Shown one piece after another: positions 16,161-24,991 of a stretch of 64,000 bases of DNA; positions within the stretch are counted from its first letter, which is position 1; each line of letters begins with the position of its first letter. Under the pieces are notes generated by a model, which was given only the letters and a program-made list of their open reading frames with translations, ran no database searches and was not told where the DNA came from. Source of the DNA: Streptomyces sp. ISL-1 (GTDB taxonomy: Bacteria > Actinomycetota > Actinomycetes > Streptomycetales > Streptomycetaceae). The DNA is taken from contig NZ_JAGGOI010000007.1 in the NCBI RefSeq assembly GCF_018614585.1, forward strand, positions 349,340 through 413,339. The letters run 5' to 3'. A program made the translations under genes and the position numbers.

Positions 16161-17231
16161 TCACCCGAATTGCCGCTCGAGATCCTTGAGTTTCTGCTCC
16201 AGGGAGTCGAGACGCGGCAGGGTCATGGTGTCGTCCTCGGCCGTGAGGTCGACCGTGCGCGGCTCAGCGACGCCGGCCGCCTTCACCGCCTGGAGGGAGG
16301 GCCGGGAAGGAAGCGGCAGTTGCCCCGGCTCGGCTATGGCAGGCTCCGCGGCGGACCCGACGCCGGTGACGGCCTGCGTGGATCCCGCCGTGGAGTTGAG
16401 GGCGGGAAGCTCCGCCCGGCGGTCGCCGTGACCGCGGCCCCAGGCCCGGTGCTGCCGGTTCAGCGCCCTTATCTGCGCCCGCTCCATCTTCTCCCTGTCC
16501 CGCCTGCGCAGCCGGTTCCGCTGCTTCTCCCGGCGGTCCTCGCGAACCTCGTCGACCGCCTCGTCCAGAGTGCGTACGCCTTCGAGCAGCATCAGCGACC
16601 AGGCGCCGAAGGTCTCCCGGGGCGCCCTCAGCCACCGTACGATCCGGATCTGCGGCAGCGGGCGGGGTACCAGGCCCTGCTCGCGCAGCGCGGCCCTGCG
16701 GGTCTGCTTCAGCGCGCGGTCGAACAGCACCGCGGCCGACAGCGACATGCCGGCGAAGAACTGCGGGGCGCCCGCGTGGCTCAACCCCCGTGGCGCATGG
16801 ACCCAGTTGAACCAGGCGGCCGCGCCCGCGAAGGCCCACACCAGGAGCCGTGAGCCGAGTGCCGCGTCGCCATGGCTGGCCTCGCGCACCGCGAGCACCG
16901 AGCAGAACATGGCCGCGCCGTCGAGGCCGAAGGGGACCAGATACTCCCAGCCTCCGCCGAGGCTGAGATTCTCCCGGCCGAAGCCGACCAGGCCGTGGAA
17001 GGAGAGCGCGGCGGCGACCGCCGCGCAGCAGAACAGGAGCGCGTAGGAGGCCGTGCCGTAGATCGCCTCCTTGCGCCTTCGGCGTTCCTCGCTGCGCTCC
17101 CAGGAATCCTCGGCCGCGGCCTTGTCACCGGCGCGCTTGCCGCGCGCGACCACCGCCACCGCCACCAGGACTCCAACGAGCATCACGCCGCCGGGAAGCA
17201 ACCAGTTCAGTGATATGTCGGTCAGTCTCAT
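16161..17231 (-). CDS. DUF2637 membrane protein (Spd-like)
   Basis: 356 residues. An N-terminal anchor helix (LNWLLPGGVMLVGVLVAVAV) is followed by a charged segment and a DUF2637 block of about four helices (TASYALLFCCAAVAAALSFH, then YLVPFGLDGAAMFCSVLAV, LLVWAFAGAAAWFNWVHAP, FFAGMSLSAAVLFDRAL). The second half is a long basic and coiled-coil region (REDRREKQRNRLRRRDRE) and ends in LDSLEQKLKDLERQFG. The family is related to plasmid-spreading Spd proteins of actinomycete plasmids, but chromosomal copies are common. ATG at 17231 follows AAGGGAC. Function unknown. Confidence 0.85.
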   Translation of the reverse strand: MRLTDISLNWLLPGGVMLVGVLVAVAVVARGKRAGDKAAAEDSWERSEERRRRKEAIYGTASYALLFCCAAVAAALSFHGLVGFGRENLSLGGGWEYLVPFGLDGAAMFCSVLAVREASHGDAALGSRLLVWAFAGAAAWFNWVHAPRGLSHAGAPQFFAGMSLSAAVLFDRALKQTRRAALREQGLVPRPLPQIRIVRWLRAPRETFGAWSLMLLEGVRTLDEAVDEVREDRREKQRNRLRRRDREKMERAQIRALNRQHRAWGRGHGDRRAELPALNSTAGSTQAVTGVGSAAEPAIAEPGQLPLPSRPSLQAVKAAGVAEPRTVDLTAEDDTMTLPRLDSLEQKLKDLERQFG

Positions 17232-17441
17232 GGGCGGTGTCCCTTGTGTCGCGGTAGGGCGTTTCGGCCGCCATAGTGGCCGAACTCCCGGCGCCCCCAA
17301 GGGGGTTTCGTGGCAATAGAACGCCAACGGGGCCACATCGCATACGGATAGGTGCGTTTCGCTCGAACTGCCGTATGGATAAGAAGAGTTGGTTCGATTA
17401 AGTCACCCGGTCGGACGGCGTGCCGACGGGCCAGCGGGGGA

Positions 17442-18287
17442 TCAGACGTTCGGCCGCAGCTTGCTCACGCGGTCTGCGTCGCACGTGCGCGGACAGGTGA
17501 CACAGGTGTCGTCGGGCCGCAGCGTGTAGAAGAGGCAGCAGCTCGCCCGGTCGCGGGTCGGCAGCGGCTCGCCGGCCGGCCCGGCCAGCTCACGGAAGCC
17601 GGCGGTGCCGACGTACGGCTCGGTGGCGCCCGGCAGCAGCTGCTCGAGCTCCGCGGGCGCCCGCTGCTCCTCGCCGAGCAGATGCGCGACGTACCAGAGG
17701 CCTTCGACGATCTCGTCGGTCGCCATGCCCCACAGTGCGCGCCTGCCGCGGCGCATCCGCGGCCCGAAGCCGTCCAGGACGGGCCCGATGTGCTCGGCGA
17801 CGGCGGAGCGGACCTCGGCGCGCAGCGCCTCCTCGTCCGGTACGACACGGGCGCCGGGCAGCTGGGCTGCGGGGTCGTCCGGCAGGCAGGCGAACTCCCT
17901 CACCCGGATCGCCATCCGCCCCAGCGCGCGGTGGAAGGCGACGTCCTCGACGGGCGCGCGCACCACCCGGCGGTGCAGAAACCAGGGGGCCGTGATCAGC
18001 AGACAGGCGGGCCATGCGTACCGGTGCAGTCCGAAGCTGGCGATCACGTCGGGCCGGGCCTGCTGTCCGTAGTCCCGCAGGACCTGAGCGTCGTCCCAGG
18101 CGAGAAAGGCGTCGAGGGCCGGTCCTCCGACCGCGAGCTCGGCCGCGCCCACCCAGCCCGGGCCGGACGGGAGCCGCTCGCCTGCTGTGAGTTCCGCTAT
18201 CCGCAGCCCGGGGAAGACCTCGGCCAGGCGCGCGTACGCGTCGCTGACGGGCGAGGCAAGGGCGGGCAGCACTGCGGGAACGGTCAT
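17442..18287 (-). CDS. (2Fe-2S) ferric siderophore reductase-like protein (FhuF family)
   Basis: Predicted to reduce ferric iron released from siderophores in the cytoplasm. About 281 residues; the C-terminal cluster motif RASCCLFYTLRPDDTC with CPRTC supplies the CC-x10-C-x2-C pattern of FhuF proteins. The N-terminal two-thirds is the family's helical region (YAWPACLLITAPWFLHRRVV). ATG at 18287 lies just downstream of a strong iron-box match at 18319-18338, so expression should be derepressed under iron limitation. It is transcribed alone, divergent from the GntR gene. Confidence 0.9.
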   Translation of the reverse strand: MTVPAVLPALASPVSDAYARLAEVFPGLRIAELTAGERLPSGPGWVGAAELAVGGPALDAFLAWDDAQVLRDYGQQARPDVIASFGLHRYAWPACLLITAPWFLHRRVVRAPVEDVAFHRALGRMAIRVREFACLPDDPAAQLPGARVVPDEEALRAEVRSAVAEHIGPVLDGFGPRMRRGRRALWGMATDEIVEGLWYVAHLLGEEQRAPAELEQLLPGATEPYVGTAGFRELAGPAGEPLPTRDRASCCLFYTLRPDDTCVTCPRTCDADRVSKLRPNV

Positions 18288-18318
18288 GCTGGGGGACCAC
18301 CGAATCGCGATCGTTGGC

Positions 18319-18338
18319 AGGTTAGCCTTACCTTACCC
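18319..18338 (-). promoter_or_regulatory. Iron box (DmdR/IdeR-type operator)
   Basis: The minus-strand sequence TAAGGTAAGGCTAACCT is a near-perfect match to the iron box consensus TTAGGTTAGGCTAACCTAA recognised by DtxR-family regulators in actinobacteria. It lies 32-51 bp upstream of the FhuF-like gene start, overlapping where the promoter must be, and matches that gene's iron role. Confidence 0.85.
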
Positions 18339-18437
18339 GACGTATTCGATGTTTGAACTGCAGCCCCGTCCGCCTATGGTGCACAGGGGCCCTGCGCACG
18401 CGAGCCGGGCCCGGCACCAGGCCGGAGGAGGACCCGA

Positions 18438-19253
18438 GTGGAGCAGGCCCGAGCGCGCGATGCCGCGCTGCCGCAGCCGCATGCGTCCGCCCGCGTCCCC
18501 GAACAGGCCGGCCCGCCCGCCCGCCCGGGCTCCGCTCAGCCACGCATTCCGGCACAGGAACGCGTGGTGGAGGGTGCGAGGGGCGAGCACACCCACAGCG
18601 AGCCCCCGGCCCCGGGCACCGCGCCCCGCACGGTCCAGCGCCACTCGGTCCGCGGCCAGATCCTCGAAGCCCTGCGCGCAGCCCTGGTCGACGGAGAGCT
18701 GATCCCCGGCGAGGTCTACTCCGCGCCCGTCCTCGGTGAACGCTTCGGCGTCTCGGCGACCCCCGTACGCGAGGCGATGCAGCAACTGGCGACCGAGGGC
18801 GCGATCGAGGTCGTCCCCAACCGCGGCTTCCGCGTCACGGTACGCAGCGCCCGCGAACTGGCCGACCTCGCGGAAGTCCGCTCCCTGCTCGAGGTCCCGG
18901 TCATGCTCCGGCTGGCCCGCACGGTCCCGGCCGCCCGCTGGACGGCCCTGCATCCCCTGGCCGAGGCAACGGCAGCGGTTGCGGCCACCGGCGACCGCGC
19001 CGCCTACGCCGAAACGGACCGCGCCTTCCACCGCGCGGTGCTCGCGCTGTCCGGCAACCACCAACTGGTCATGGTCGCCGACGACCTCCACCGCCGCTCC
19101 CAATGGCCCCTGACGAGCGCCCCGGTCATGCGCCGGGCGGACCTGGTGGCGGACGCGGCGGAACACATGGCACTGTTGGAGGCGCTGGTCGCGCAGGATC
19201 TGAAAGTGGTGCAGTCGCTGGTGCGGGAGCACTTCACGGGCGCGGCGGCCTGA
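18438..19253 (+). CDS. GntR family transcriptional regulator (FadR subfamily)
   Basis: 271 residues. An unusual low-complexity N-terminal extension of about 70 residues precedes the winged helix (VRGQILEALRAALVDGELIP, RFGVSATPVREAMQQLATEG, VPNRGFRVTV). The C-terminal FCD all-helical domain (AEVRSLLEVPVMLRLARTV, then FHRAVLALSGNHQLV) should bind a small carboxylate and a metal. Start GTG 18438 is set by GGAGGAGG. Target genes are unknown; no catabolic operon is adjacent. Confidence 0.9.
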   Translation: MEQARARDAALPQPHASARVPEQAGPPARPGSAQPRIPAQERVVEGARGEHTHSEPPAPGTAPRTVQRHSVRGQILEALRAALVDGELIPGEVYSAPVLGERFGVSATPVREAMQQLATEGAIEVVPNRGFRVTVRSARELADLAEVRSLLEVPVMLRLARTVPAARWTALHPLAEATAAVAATGDRAAYAETDRAFHRAVLALSGNHQLVMVADDLHRRSQWPLTSAPVMRRADLVADAAEHMALLEALVAQDLKVVQSLVREHFTGAAA

Positions 19254-19577
19254 CGGTCAAGGTCAGGTGCGCCCCGCACGACCGTGACGTCGCCTTGAGC
19301 TGACCGGCGTGCGTGCGGGCCTCACCCCCGAGCGCCTCGCGGCGATCCGGGCCTCACCCCCCGAGCGCCTCCGGCCGCGGCCACCCGAACCATGGGCACC
19401 GTCCACCCGATGCCGGTCTCGGCCGACGATGTACGCGCCCTCGAGAAGCTCGGCACATTCGGCCGCGGTTGGATTGCGCGCCGTGTCGGGCCGCGGTGCT
19501 GTTGATCCGGATGCGTGCCGACGTCCGGCGCCATTGGTGGCATCGGGCGCTCAGCCGTGAAGGAGGAAGGACGGAGC
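19254..19577. other. Intergenic with a short direct repeat
   Basis: Two copies of GGGCCTCACCCCCGAGCGCC plus TC stand at 19317-19338 and 19349-19371 (the second has one extra C). A short frame around 19410-19500 reads PVSADDVRALEKLGTFGRGW, which may be a coding remnant, but it has no ribosome site and no recognised family. Confidence 0.4.
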
Positions 19578-21203
19578 ATGCACATACCCGGATCCATAGC
19601 GGGCCGCCGGCGTTATGCGGCGGCCCTCGCCCCGGCGGTGATCTGCTCGACGATATTCGCGGGGCCGGATCTCGCTCCGGCTGGTGGCGCGCCGTCACCT
19701 TCGGTGCCCGCCCCGCAGCTGGACTGGAAACCCTGCGTCAAGGGCAGTCCGTTCGACTGCGCGACCGCGAAGGTACCGCTGGACTACCGCAACCCCGGTG
19801 GTCGCACCATCGAGCTGGCAGTCGTCAAACGGAAGGCAACCGGCCCCGGACGGCGCATCGGCACCCTGTTCTTCAACCCCGGCGGCCCCGGCGGGCCCGG
19901 AACGGTGCAGATGCCACAGAATTACGAGGCCTTCCCACGAGAGGTACGGGAGCGGTTCGACATCGTCAGCTGGGACCCCCGCGGGGTCGGCAGCAGCACC
20001 GCGGTGAACTGCTTCGAGAATCGCGAAGAAGCCAACGCCTGGGTTGCGAGCAAACCGGCAGGCTTCCCGGTGGGCGAACAGGAGCGGACGGCCTACATCG
20101 CCGCGTACAAGGATCTGGCCAGGCGCTGTCAGCAGCGTGACCCCGAGCTCCTTCGCCATGTGTCGACCGCCGACACCGCGCGCGACCTCGACCAGCTCCG
20201 CCAGGCGGTGGGCGACGAACAACTCACCTACCTCGGGACCTCCTACGGCACGTTCCTGGGCGCCACCTACGCCAACCTCTTCCCCGGCAAGGTCCGAGCC
20301 ATGGCCCTCGACAGCAACGTCGACCCGCAGGCCTGGACCCACGCCTCCGACGACGACCCCCGGCTCCCGACATTCCTGCGCATGGGCACGGACCGCGGCG
20401 CGGCAGCAGTCCTGGACAAGTTCCTCGCCCTGTGCGGGTCCACCACCACCGCCCGCTGCGCCTTCTCTGCCGGCAGCCCGAAAGCGACCCGGGACAAGTT
20501 CGACCAGCTGATGCGGCGCCTCCGGGAGCATCCCGTGGGCCCATGGACCTATGGCCGTACGGTCGGTGACCTCGTGAACAGCCTCTACTCAGTCCACCCC
20601 GGCTGGACGGATCTCGCCGGCAGGCTGCAGAACCTGTGGCAGGGCCGCGCCCCGGAGCCGTCCCCACTCCCACCCGCACCACCGGTCCCGAATCCGAATC
20701 CGTACCTGGGCGAAGAACAGGCCGCTGCGGTGTTCTGCAGCGACAGCCCCAATCCGCGTGATCCCGCTGCCTACCACGCCATGGAGGAGGCCAGCGCGAC
20801 CCGTGCGGGCGACGCCGGACGCTTCTGGGCCTGGGCCTCCGAGGGGTGTGCCGACTGGCCGGCCACGGTGGCCAACAGCTATCGCGGCCCTTGGAACAAG
20901 CCGACGGCGCACCCCGTCCTGCTGGTCGGCACCACCTACGACCCCGCCACCCCCTACTCGGGCTCGCAGGCCATGGCCAAAGAACTGGCCAACGCCCGCC
21001 TGCTCACCCACAACGGGTACGGGCACACCGCACTGACCAACCCCAGCAGCTGCGTCAAGGAATACGAGAGCCGCTACTTCATCGACGGCAAACTCCCGCC
21101 GGCCGGAGCAACGTGCCAACAGGACACGCCCCCCTTCCCCGCACCGAAGCCACAGGGCGGCATCGACAGCGGCGGCGGCGCGATGGCCGACATCGCCTCC
21201 TGA
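19578..21203 (+). CDS. Secreted alpha/beta hydrolase, tripeptidyl aminopeptidase type (S33)
   Basis: Exported peptidase of about 541 residues. A signal peptide (RRRYAAALAPAVICSTIFAG) is followed by the S33 fold: LFFNPGGPGGPG oxyanion region, the nucleophile elbow YLGTSYGTFLG with Ser in GTSYG, the acid in VGTTYDPATPYSG and His in NGYGHTALTNPSSC. The C-terminal cap carries the conserved CVKEYESRYFIDG block of Streptomyces Tap/SlpD-like enzymes. ATG at 19578 sits after GGAGGAAGGACGGAG. It would remove N-terminal tripeptides from secreted proteins. Confidence 0.93.
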   Translation: MHIPGSIAGRRRYAAALAPAVICSTIFAGPDLAPAGGAPSPSVPAPQLDWKPCVKGSPFDCATAKVPLDYRNPGGRTIELAVVKRKATGPGRRIGTLFFNPGGPGGPGTVQMPQNYEAFPREVRERFDIVSWDPRGVGSSTAVNCFENREEANAWVASKPAGFPVGEQERTAYIAAYKDLARRCQQRDPELLRHVSTADTARDLDQLRQAVGDEQLTYLGTSYGTFLGATYANLFPGKVRAMALDSNVDPQAWTHASDDDPRLPTFLRMGTDRGAAAVLDKFLALCGSTTTARCAFSAGSPKATRDKFDQLMRRLREHPVGPWTYGRTVGDLVNSLYSVHPGWTDLAGRLQNLWQGRAPEPSPLPPAPPVPNPNPYLGEEQAAAVFCSDSPNPRDPAAYHAMEEASATRAGDAGRFWAWASEGCADWPATVANSYRGPWNKPTAHPVLLVGTTYDPATPYSGSQAMAKELANARLLTHNGYGHTALTNPSSCVKEYESRYFIDGKLPPAGATCQQDTPPFPAPKPQGGIDSGGGAMADIAS

Positions 21204-21235
21204 GTCCGGCTGAGCTCACCGCCTGAGGTCAGGGC

Positions 21236-21487
21236 TCAGGCTCGGGCGGTGTGGGTGAGGAACGCGGTCCAGGCGGTGGGGGAGAGGGCGAGCTGAGGGC
21301 CGGCGGTGTCCTTGGAGTCGCGGACGTGGACCGTGCCGGGGCAGGCGGCGATCTCGACGCAACTGTCGCCCTCGGAGCCGCTGTGGCTGGACTTGCGCCA
21401 GGAAAGGGCGACTTCGACGCAGTCGTCGCCCTCGGAGCCGCTGTAGCTGCTCTTGAACCAGGACAGTTCGGCGGTGCTGTCGGTCAT
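21236..21487 (-). CDS. DUF397 protein with duplicated motif
   Basis: 83 residues. Contains the DUF397 signature twice: LSWFKSSYSGSEGDDCVEVA and LSWRKSSHSGSEGDSCVEIA, followed by the usual VHVRDSKDTAGPQLALSPTAW. Most members have the first block once, so this one carries a tandem duplication of about 20 residues. It overlaps the upstream HTH gene by four bases (ATGA) and belongs to the Scr1-type HTH plus DUF397 pairs that abound in Streptomyces and are thought to act as antitoxin/toxin-like or bld-type developmental regulators. Confidence 0.93.
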   Translation of the reverse strand: MTDSTAELSWFKSSYSGSEGDDCVEVALSWRKSSHSGSEGDSCVEIAACPGTVHVRDSKDTAGPQLALSPTAWTAFLTHTARA

Positions 21488-22305
21488 AGCGCTCCTCGCA
21501 TTCGCTTCAGCAGACTGACGGAGTCCGCTGGGGTGAGAGCCTGCGAACGCAGTTTCGCATAGCGCTGCTGGAGCACGCTGACCTCTTTCGGGCCGGAGAT
21601 CAACTGGCCGGTCTTCTGTCCCTCGGAGTAGCCGAGCCACTGGTGATCCGGCGTCTCCAGAAGCCGCAGTGGACCGTCCAGGCCCGCGTGGTCCGTCACC
21701 TGGAGCGGCATGATCTGGATCTCGAGGTTCCAGCGCGAGCCCTGCGCAATCAGCTGCTCGAGCAGCTCCTGGGTGACGTCGTCGCCTCCCGTACGGCGTT
21801 CCAGTACGGCCTGCTCGACGATGAAGCTGAGCGCGATCGGCGGCGTACGGGTGAGGAGTTGCTGGCGAGCCAAGCGGGCCGAGACGCGTTGCCCGACCTC
21901 CTCATCGGACGGCGGCGGGGGCACGCTCAGCGTCACCGCGCGGGCATACGCCTCCGGCTGCAACAGCCCCGGCACCACCCGGCATTCGTACGTGCACAGC
22001 GTCAGCGCCGTCTCCTCCAGCCTCGCCCACTGGCGGAACCAGGACGCCAGGCCCGGCTGCCGCGACACGTGCCGCGCAGCACCCCGTAACGCGCCGAACG
22101 CGTCCAGAGCCTCCTCCGCGCGGTCGACGAAATCCTTCGGCGGCAGCCTGCGCCCCTGCTCCACGGATGCGACGAAGGACGGGGAGTAGCGCACACGCGG
22201 TGCCAACTCGTCCTGAGTGAGGTCGGCCCGTTTGCGGAAGGCCTTGAGGACCTCGCCGAATGCCCTGAGACTGTCCGACGACTCCGGTTCGCTGTTGCCC
22301 GTCAT
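21484..22305 (-). CDS. Helix-turn-helix regulator with DUF5753 (Scr1 family)
   Basis: 273 residues. N-terminal XRE-type HTH (FGEVLKAFRKRADLTQDELA, then SPSFVASVEQGRRLPPKDF) and a C-terminal DUF5753 domain (LCTYECRVVPGLLQPEAYAR through LRLLETPDHQWLGYSEGQ). ATG at 22305 is preceded by GGAGGTGG. Co-translated with the DUF397 gene and divergent from an HATPase gene at 22457; this three-gene set (HTH, DUF397, anti-sigma-like ATPase) recurs in Streptomyces. Confidence 0.93.
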   Translation of the reverse strand: MTGNSEPESSDSLRAFGEVLKAFRKRADLTQDELAPRVRYSPSFVASVEQGRRLPPKDFVDRAEEALDAFGALRGAARHVSRQPGLASWFRQWARLEETALTLCTYECRVVPGLLQPEAYARAVTLSVPPPPSDEEVGQRVSARLARQQLLTRTPPIALSFIVEQAVLERRTGGDDVTQELLEQLIAQGSRWNLEIQIMPLQVTDHAGLDGPLRLLETPDHQWLGYSEGQKTGQLISGPKEVSVLQQRYAKLRSQALTPADSVSLLKRMRGAL

Positions 22306-22456
22306 GACTCGCCACCTCCGCTGTGCCCAACGCCGCCCAACTGGCCTATCGTCACGGTCCGTTACGCGTACTGTCCACACCCCGCACTCGTACGCCGACT
22401 CAGCGTACGAGTTCCACGCCTGGTCATCGCGTGCGTGAGGCCGCCACGGTGGGGTC

Positions 22457-22897
22457 ATGCCAGTCGACACCCAGCCCCAAAGCCCCGTCACCGTACGTAT
22501 GTTCGCGCAGCGATTCAGCTCCACTCGGCTCGGCGCACGCCTCGCCCGGCACCTCGCACTGCATCGGCTCGACGACTGGGGGATTCCGTACGACACCGAC
22601 CCCTCCGACGCCGCCGCCGTCATCGTCGCCGAGCTCGCCGCGAACGCCGTGACCCACGGGCGCGTCCCCGGACGGGACTTCGAGCTGCGGCTCACGCTCT
22701 CGGCCGACACCCTGCGGATCGAGGTGTCCGACGCCCGTACCGAGAAACGTCCGAAGGAGGTGCTGCCCGACGGGGAGTCGGGGCGCGGGCTCCGCCTGGT
22801 CGCGGCGCTCGCCGAGCGGTGGAGCGTGCACGATCGCGTACCCGTCGGGAAGACCGTACGAGCGGAGCTCACGCTGCCGCGCCGAACTCGCCGCTAA
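22457..22897 (+). CDS. ATP-binding protein, anti-sigma-factor type (HATPase_c)
   Basis: 146 residues, GHKL fold: N box VAELAANAVTHG, G1 box EVSDARTEKRP, G2 box ESGRGLRLVAALAERWSV. Typical of the AbaA/whiJ-like ATPase found opposite Scr1/DUF397 pairs. Shares the 150-bp divergent intergenic region with the HTH gene and may be under its control. Whether it has kinase activity is unknown. Confidence 0.9.
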   Translation: MPVDTQPQSPVTVRMFAQRFSSTRLGARLARHLALHRLDDWGIPYDTDPSDAAAVIVAELAANAVTHGRVPGRDFELRLTLSADTLRIEVSDARTEKRPKEVLPDGESGRGLRLVAALAERWSVHDRVPVGKTVRAELTLPRRTRR

Positions 22898-22942
22898 CCT
22901 TTGGCCAGAGCTGGATTGTGTCCATTGAGTGGGGGGTCATTC

Positions 22943-23302
22943 ATGTCCGCGGAGTTGCCCGAGTCGTCCATACCCGACGAGGCGTGGGAGGAGTTCCAGC
23001 GCGAGAGCGAAGGCCCGGCCCGGCTCGCCGCTCCCAAGGAGCCGTCCGCGCGGGCGCGGATGGTGACCGAGCGGCTGCGGCGCGAGGACGAGGAGGCCGC
23101 GCGGCGGTATGGCAAGGTGCGGGGCTGGGGCAGGCGCAGGAGCCCGGTGCGGGCGGAACCCGACGCGTGGCGGGCGTGGCCGTCCCGGCGGCGGCAGGCG
23201 CGGCGGCGCAGGGGTTGGGGTGCCTTCTGGGTGCTCGTGGTCGTCGGGGTCGTACTGGTCCTGATGAATCCGGCCATGTCGCTCTCCTGGCTGGTCGGCT
23301 AG
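22943..23302 (+). CDS. Hypothetical protein with one C-terminal membrane helix
   Basis: 119 residues. Acidic N-terminus (LPESSIPDEAWEEFQRESEG), then a strongly basic middle (RRRQARRRRGW) and one hydrophobic helix near the end (AFWVLVVVGVVLVLM). The layout suggests a tail-anchored inner-membrane protein with the N-terminus in the cytoplasm. ATG at 22943 follows a GGGGGG stretch; start at 22901 unlikely. Conserved-looking but no family recognised. Confidence 0.75.
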   Translation: MSAELPESSIPDEAWEEFQRESEGPARLAAPKEPSARARMVTERLRREDEEAARRYGKVRGWGRRRSPVRAEPDAWRAWPSRRRQARRRRGWGAFWVLVVVGVVLVLMNPAMSLSWLVG

Positions 23303-23370
23303 AAGGGCAAGCTGGGGAGGAGGCGGCTTCCGTCCGGGAGCGCCCCCCCATCCGTACGAAGGAGTCATCC

Positions 23371-23799
23371 GTGGCCTTGACCCGTGAAGAGCGTGAGCAG
23401 TTTCTGGGCGAGCCGCACATCGCCGCGCTGGCTGTGGACGCGGGCGAGGAGGGGCGGGCTCCGCTCACCGTGCCCATCTGGTACCAGTACGCGCCCGGCG
23501 GCGACGTCTGGGTCATGACGGGGCGTGACTCCCGCAAAGCCACGCTGATCGGCCGGGCCGGACGGTTCAGCCTGATGGTCGACCGCATCACGCCCACCGT
23601 CCGGTACGTCTCCGTCGAAGGGCCCGTCATCGAGACCGTCCCGGCCACCCGCGAACAGCTCGTGGAGCTCGCGGCCCGCTACCTCCCCGCCGAAAAGGTC
23701 GAGACCTACGTCGACTTCGCCTGGAAGGCTCAAGGCGAGAACGTGGTCATCCGCATGCGGCCCCAGCACTGGCTCAGCTCGGACCTCGGCGAGTTGTGA
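23371..23799 (+). CDS. Pyridoxamine 5'-phosphate oxidase-family protein
   Basis: 142-residue split-barrel flavoprotein of the PPOX superfamily: VALTREEREQFLGEPHIAAL, then APLTVPIWYQYAPGGDVWVM and TVRYVSVEGPV. GTG at 23371 is placed by AAGGAG seven bases upstream. The N-terminal loop and the W-x-Y core resemble F420- or FMN-dependent reductases. Substrate unknown. Likely soluble. Confidence 0.87.
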   Translation: MALTREEREQFLGEPHIAALAVDAGEEGRAPLTVPIWYQYAPGGDVWVMTGRDSRKATLIGRAGRFSLMVDRITPTVRYVSVEGPVIETVPATREQLVELAARYLPAEKVETYVDFAWKAQGENVVIRMRPQHWLSSDLGEL

Positions 23800-23814
23800 G
23801 CGGCCCGCCTCCGG

Positions 23815-24624
23815 TCATGCCGCGGGCTCGGGCTGCGGAGGCGAGGACCGGACCGGCGCCGTCGGGGGCAGTTGCTCCGCCAGCCACACCGGTACGCCGC
23901 CCAGCAGGCGGAACAGCCGGCCCGCCTCCGCCCGCAGCCTGCCCGCCTCCGGCTCCGGCTCGCAGTCGGCGAGCGCTGCCAGCGCCGGCGCCGTGCCGAT
24001 CAGATAGCCGAGCTCCTCGCGGATCCGCAGCGACTCCGTGAAGCCGTGCCGCGCCTGCGTCAACTCCCCGTCCCGCAGGGCGAGTCCGGCCTGATGGTGC
24101 CAGGTGAAGGAGAGCAGCAGGGTGTCACCCTGCGCGGTGGCCCCCGCATGGGCGCGCTGGTACGCGGCGCGGGCGGCCTGGGGCGAGTCCGCGATGTGCT
24201 CGGCGACCAGGCCCCGGCGGAAGTCGAGCAGCGGGCGCCTGGGTGAGGTGGGGGCGAGCAGCGCCGCGGCCCGGCCGAGCGCTGAGCGGGCCTCGTCCGC
24301 ACGGTCGCGTACGCCGAGGAGGGTCGCCGCGTACGCGAGCCGCCCGCGCTCGCACGCCGCGCCGCCGCGCTCCTCGTCGTCCCGGGCCACGGCCTCCGCC
24401 GTACGCAGCGCGTCCTCCGCCTCGGCCCAGCCGTCACCGGTGAACAGACAGCGCTCGACGAGCAGTCCGGCCCGCTCCAGCGCGGCCGCCGGGATCGCGA
24501 TGTGGGGGATGAGCAGGGCTGCAGCGTCGGTCCAACAGCCGCGCGAGCGCAGCCGCCATACCGCGATCTGGAGCGGATCGTCACCTGCAGTGGTTCCGGA
24601 ACCAGACATGGCGGTATGCGCCAC
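23815..24624 (-). CDS. TPR-like helical repeat protein of unknown function
   Basis: About 269 residues composed of amphipathic helical pairs rich in alanine (AERA/AALERAGLLVERC, AEDALRTAEAVARDDEERGG, ARAAYQRAHAGATAQGDTLL, ARHGFTESLRIREELGYLIG), consistent with tetratricopeptide repeats. Start chosen at GTG 24624, which is five bases after GGGGAGGG; an ATG at 24609 lacks such a site. The C-terminal tail is proline-rich. Convergent with the PPOX gene 15 bp away. No known partner. Confidence 0.78.
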   Translation of the reverse strand: MAHTAMSGSGTTAGDDPLQIAVWRLRSRGCWTDAAALLIPHIAIPAAALERAGLLVERCLFTGDGWAEAEDALRTAEAVARDDEERGGAACERGRLAYAATLLGVRDRADEARSALGRAAALLAPTSPRRPLLDFRRGLVAEHIADSPQAARAAYQRAHAGATAQGDTLLLSFTWHHQAGLALRDGELTQARHGFTESLRIREELGYLIGTAPALAALADCEPEPEAGRLRAEAGRLFRLLGGVPVWLAEQLPPTAPVRSSPPQPEPAA

Positions 24625-24991
24625 GTTGCCCTCCCCTAGCACGCCATTGAGCTGTTGAGTCTGTCGCATCTCAGCATGGATGGGCATGCCTGGCCAAGGG
24701 GTCAGGTGAATGAATTCACAATCGCTCGGCGGCCGATGGGGTCGCCGGGGGCCTTCGCCGGTGGAGATCAGTGCGAGACGGACCTCGTCGTTCGGTCGCG
24801 AGGGCACTGTCAGTGTCGTGACGTGGGCCGCGGCATCGGCGTCAACCAAGTGGATCTCGCCATGACCGCCACGGGTGACCGCGACGAACGGTGCGCCGGG
24901 GGAGGCGACGATCGCCCGGCACTCCCGCGCCCGCGATCTCAGCCCCCTGCAAAAACTCTCGCGCCCGCGATCCCAGCCCCCTGAATAGCCC
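24625..24991. other. Intergenic between TPR-like gene and pucR
   Basis: No supported gene. An open minus-strand frame continues upstream of 24624 to 24849 but without a ribosome site. Contains the direct repeat at 24922-24983 and should hold the promoter of the TPR-like gene. Confidence 0.4.
24922..24983. repeat. 28-bp direct repeat downstream of pucR
   Basis: Two copies of CGCGCCCGCGAT-C-CAGCCCCCTG, 24922-24949 and 24956-24983, differ at two positions and are separated by six bases (CAAAAA). They lie immediately after the pucR stop. No strong stem-loop can be drawn from a single copy, so a terminator role is not clear. Confidence 0.7.

Noticed and set aside
15861..16853. 330-residue plus-strand ORF overlapping DUF2637 and HATPase genes
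   Set aside because: Antisense shadow of the DUF2637 gene; no ribosome site and no family-like sequence.
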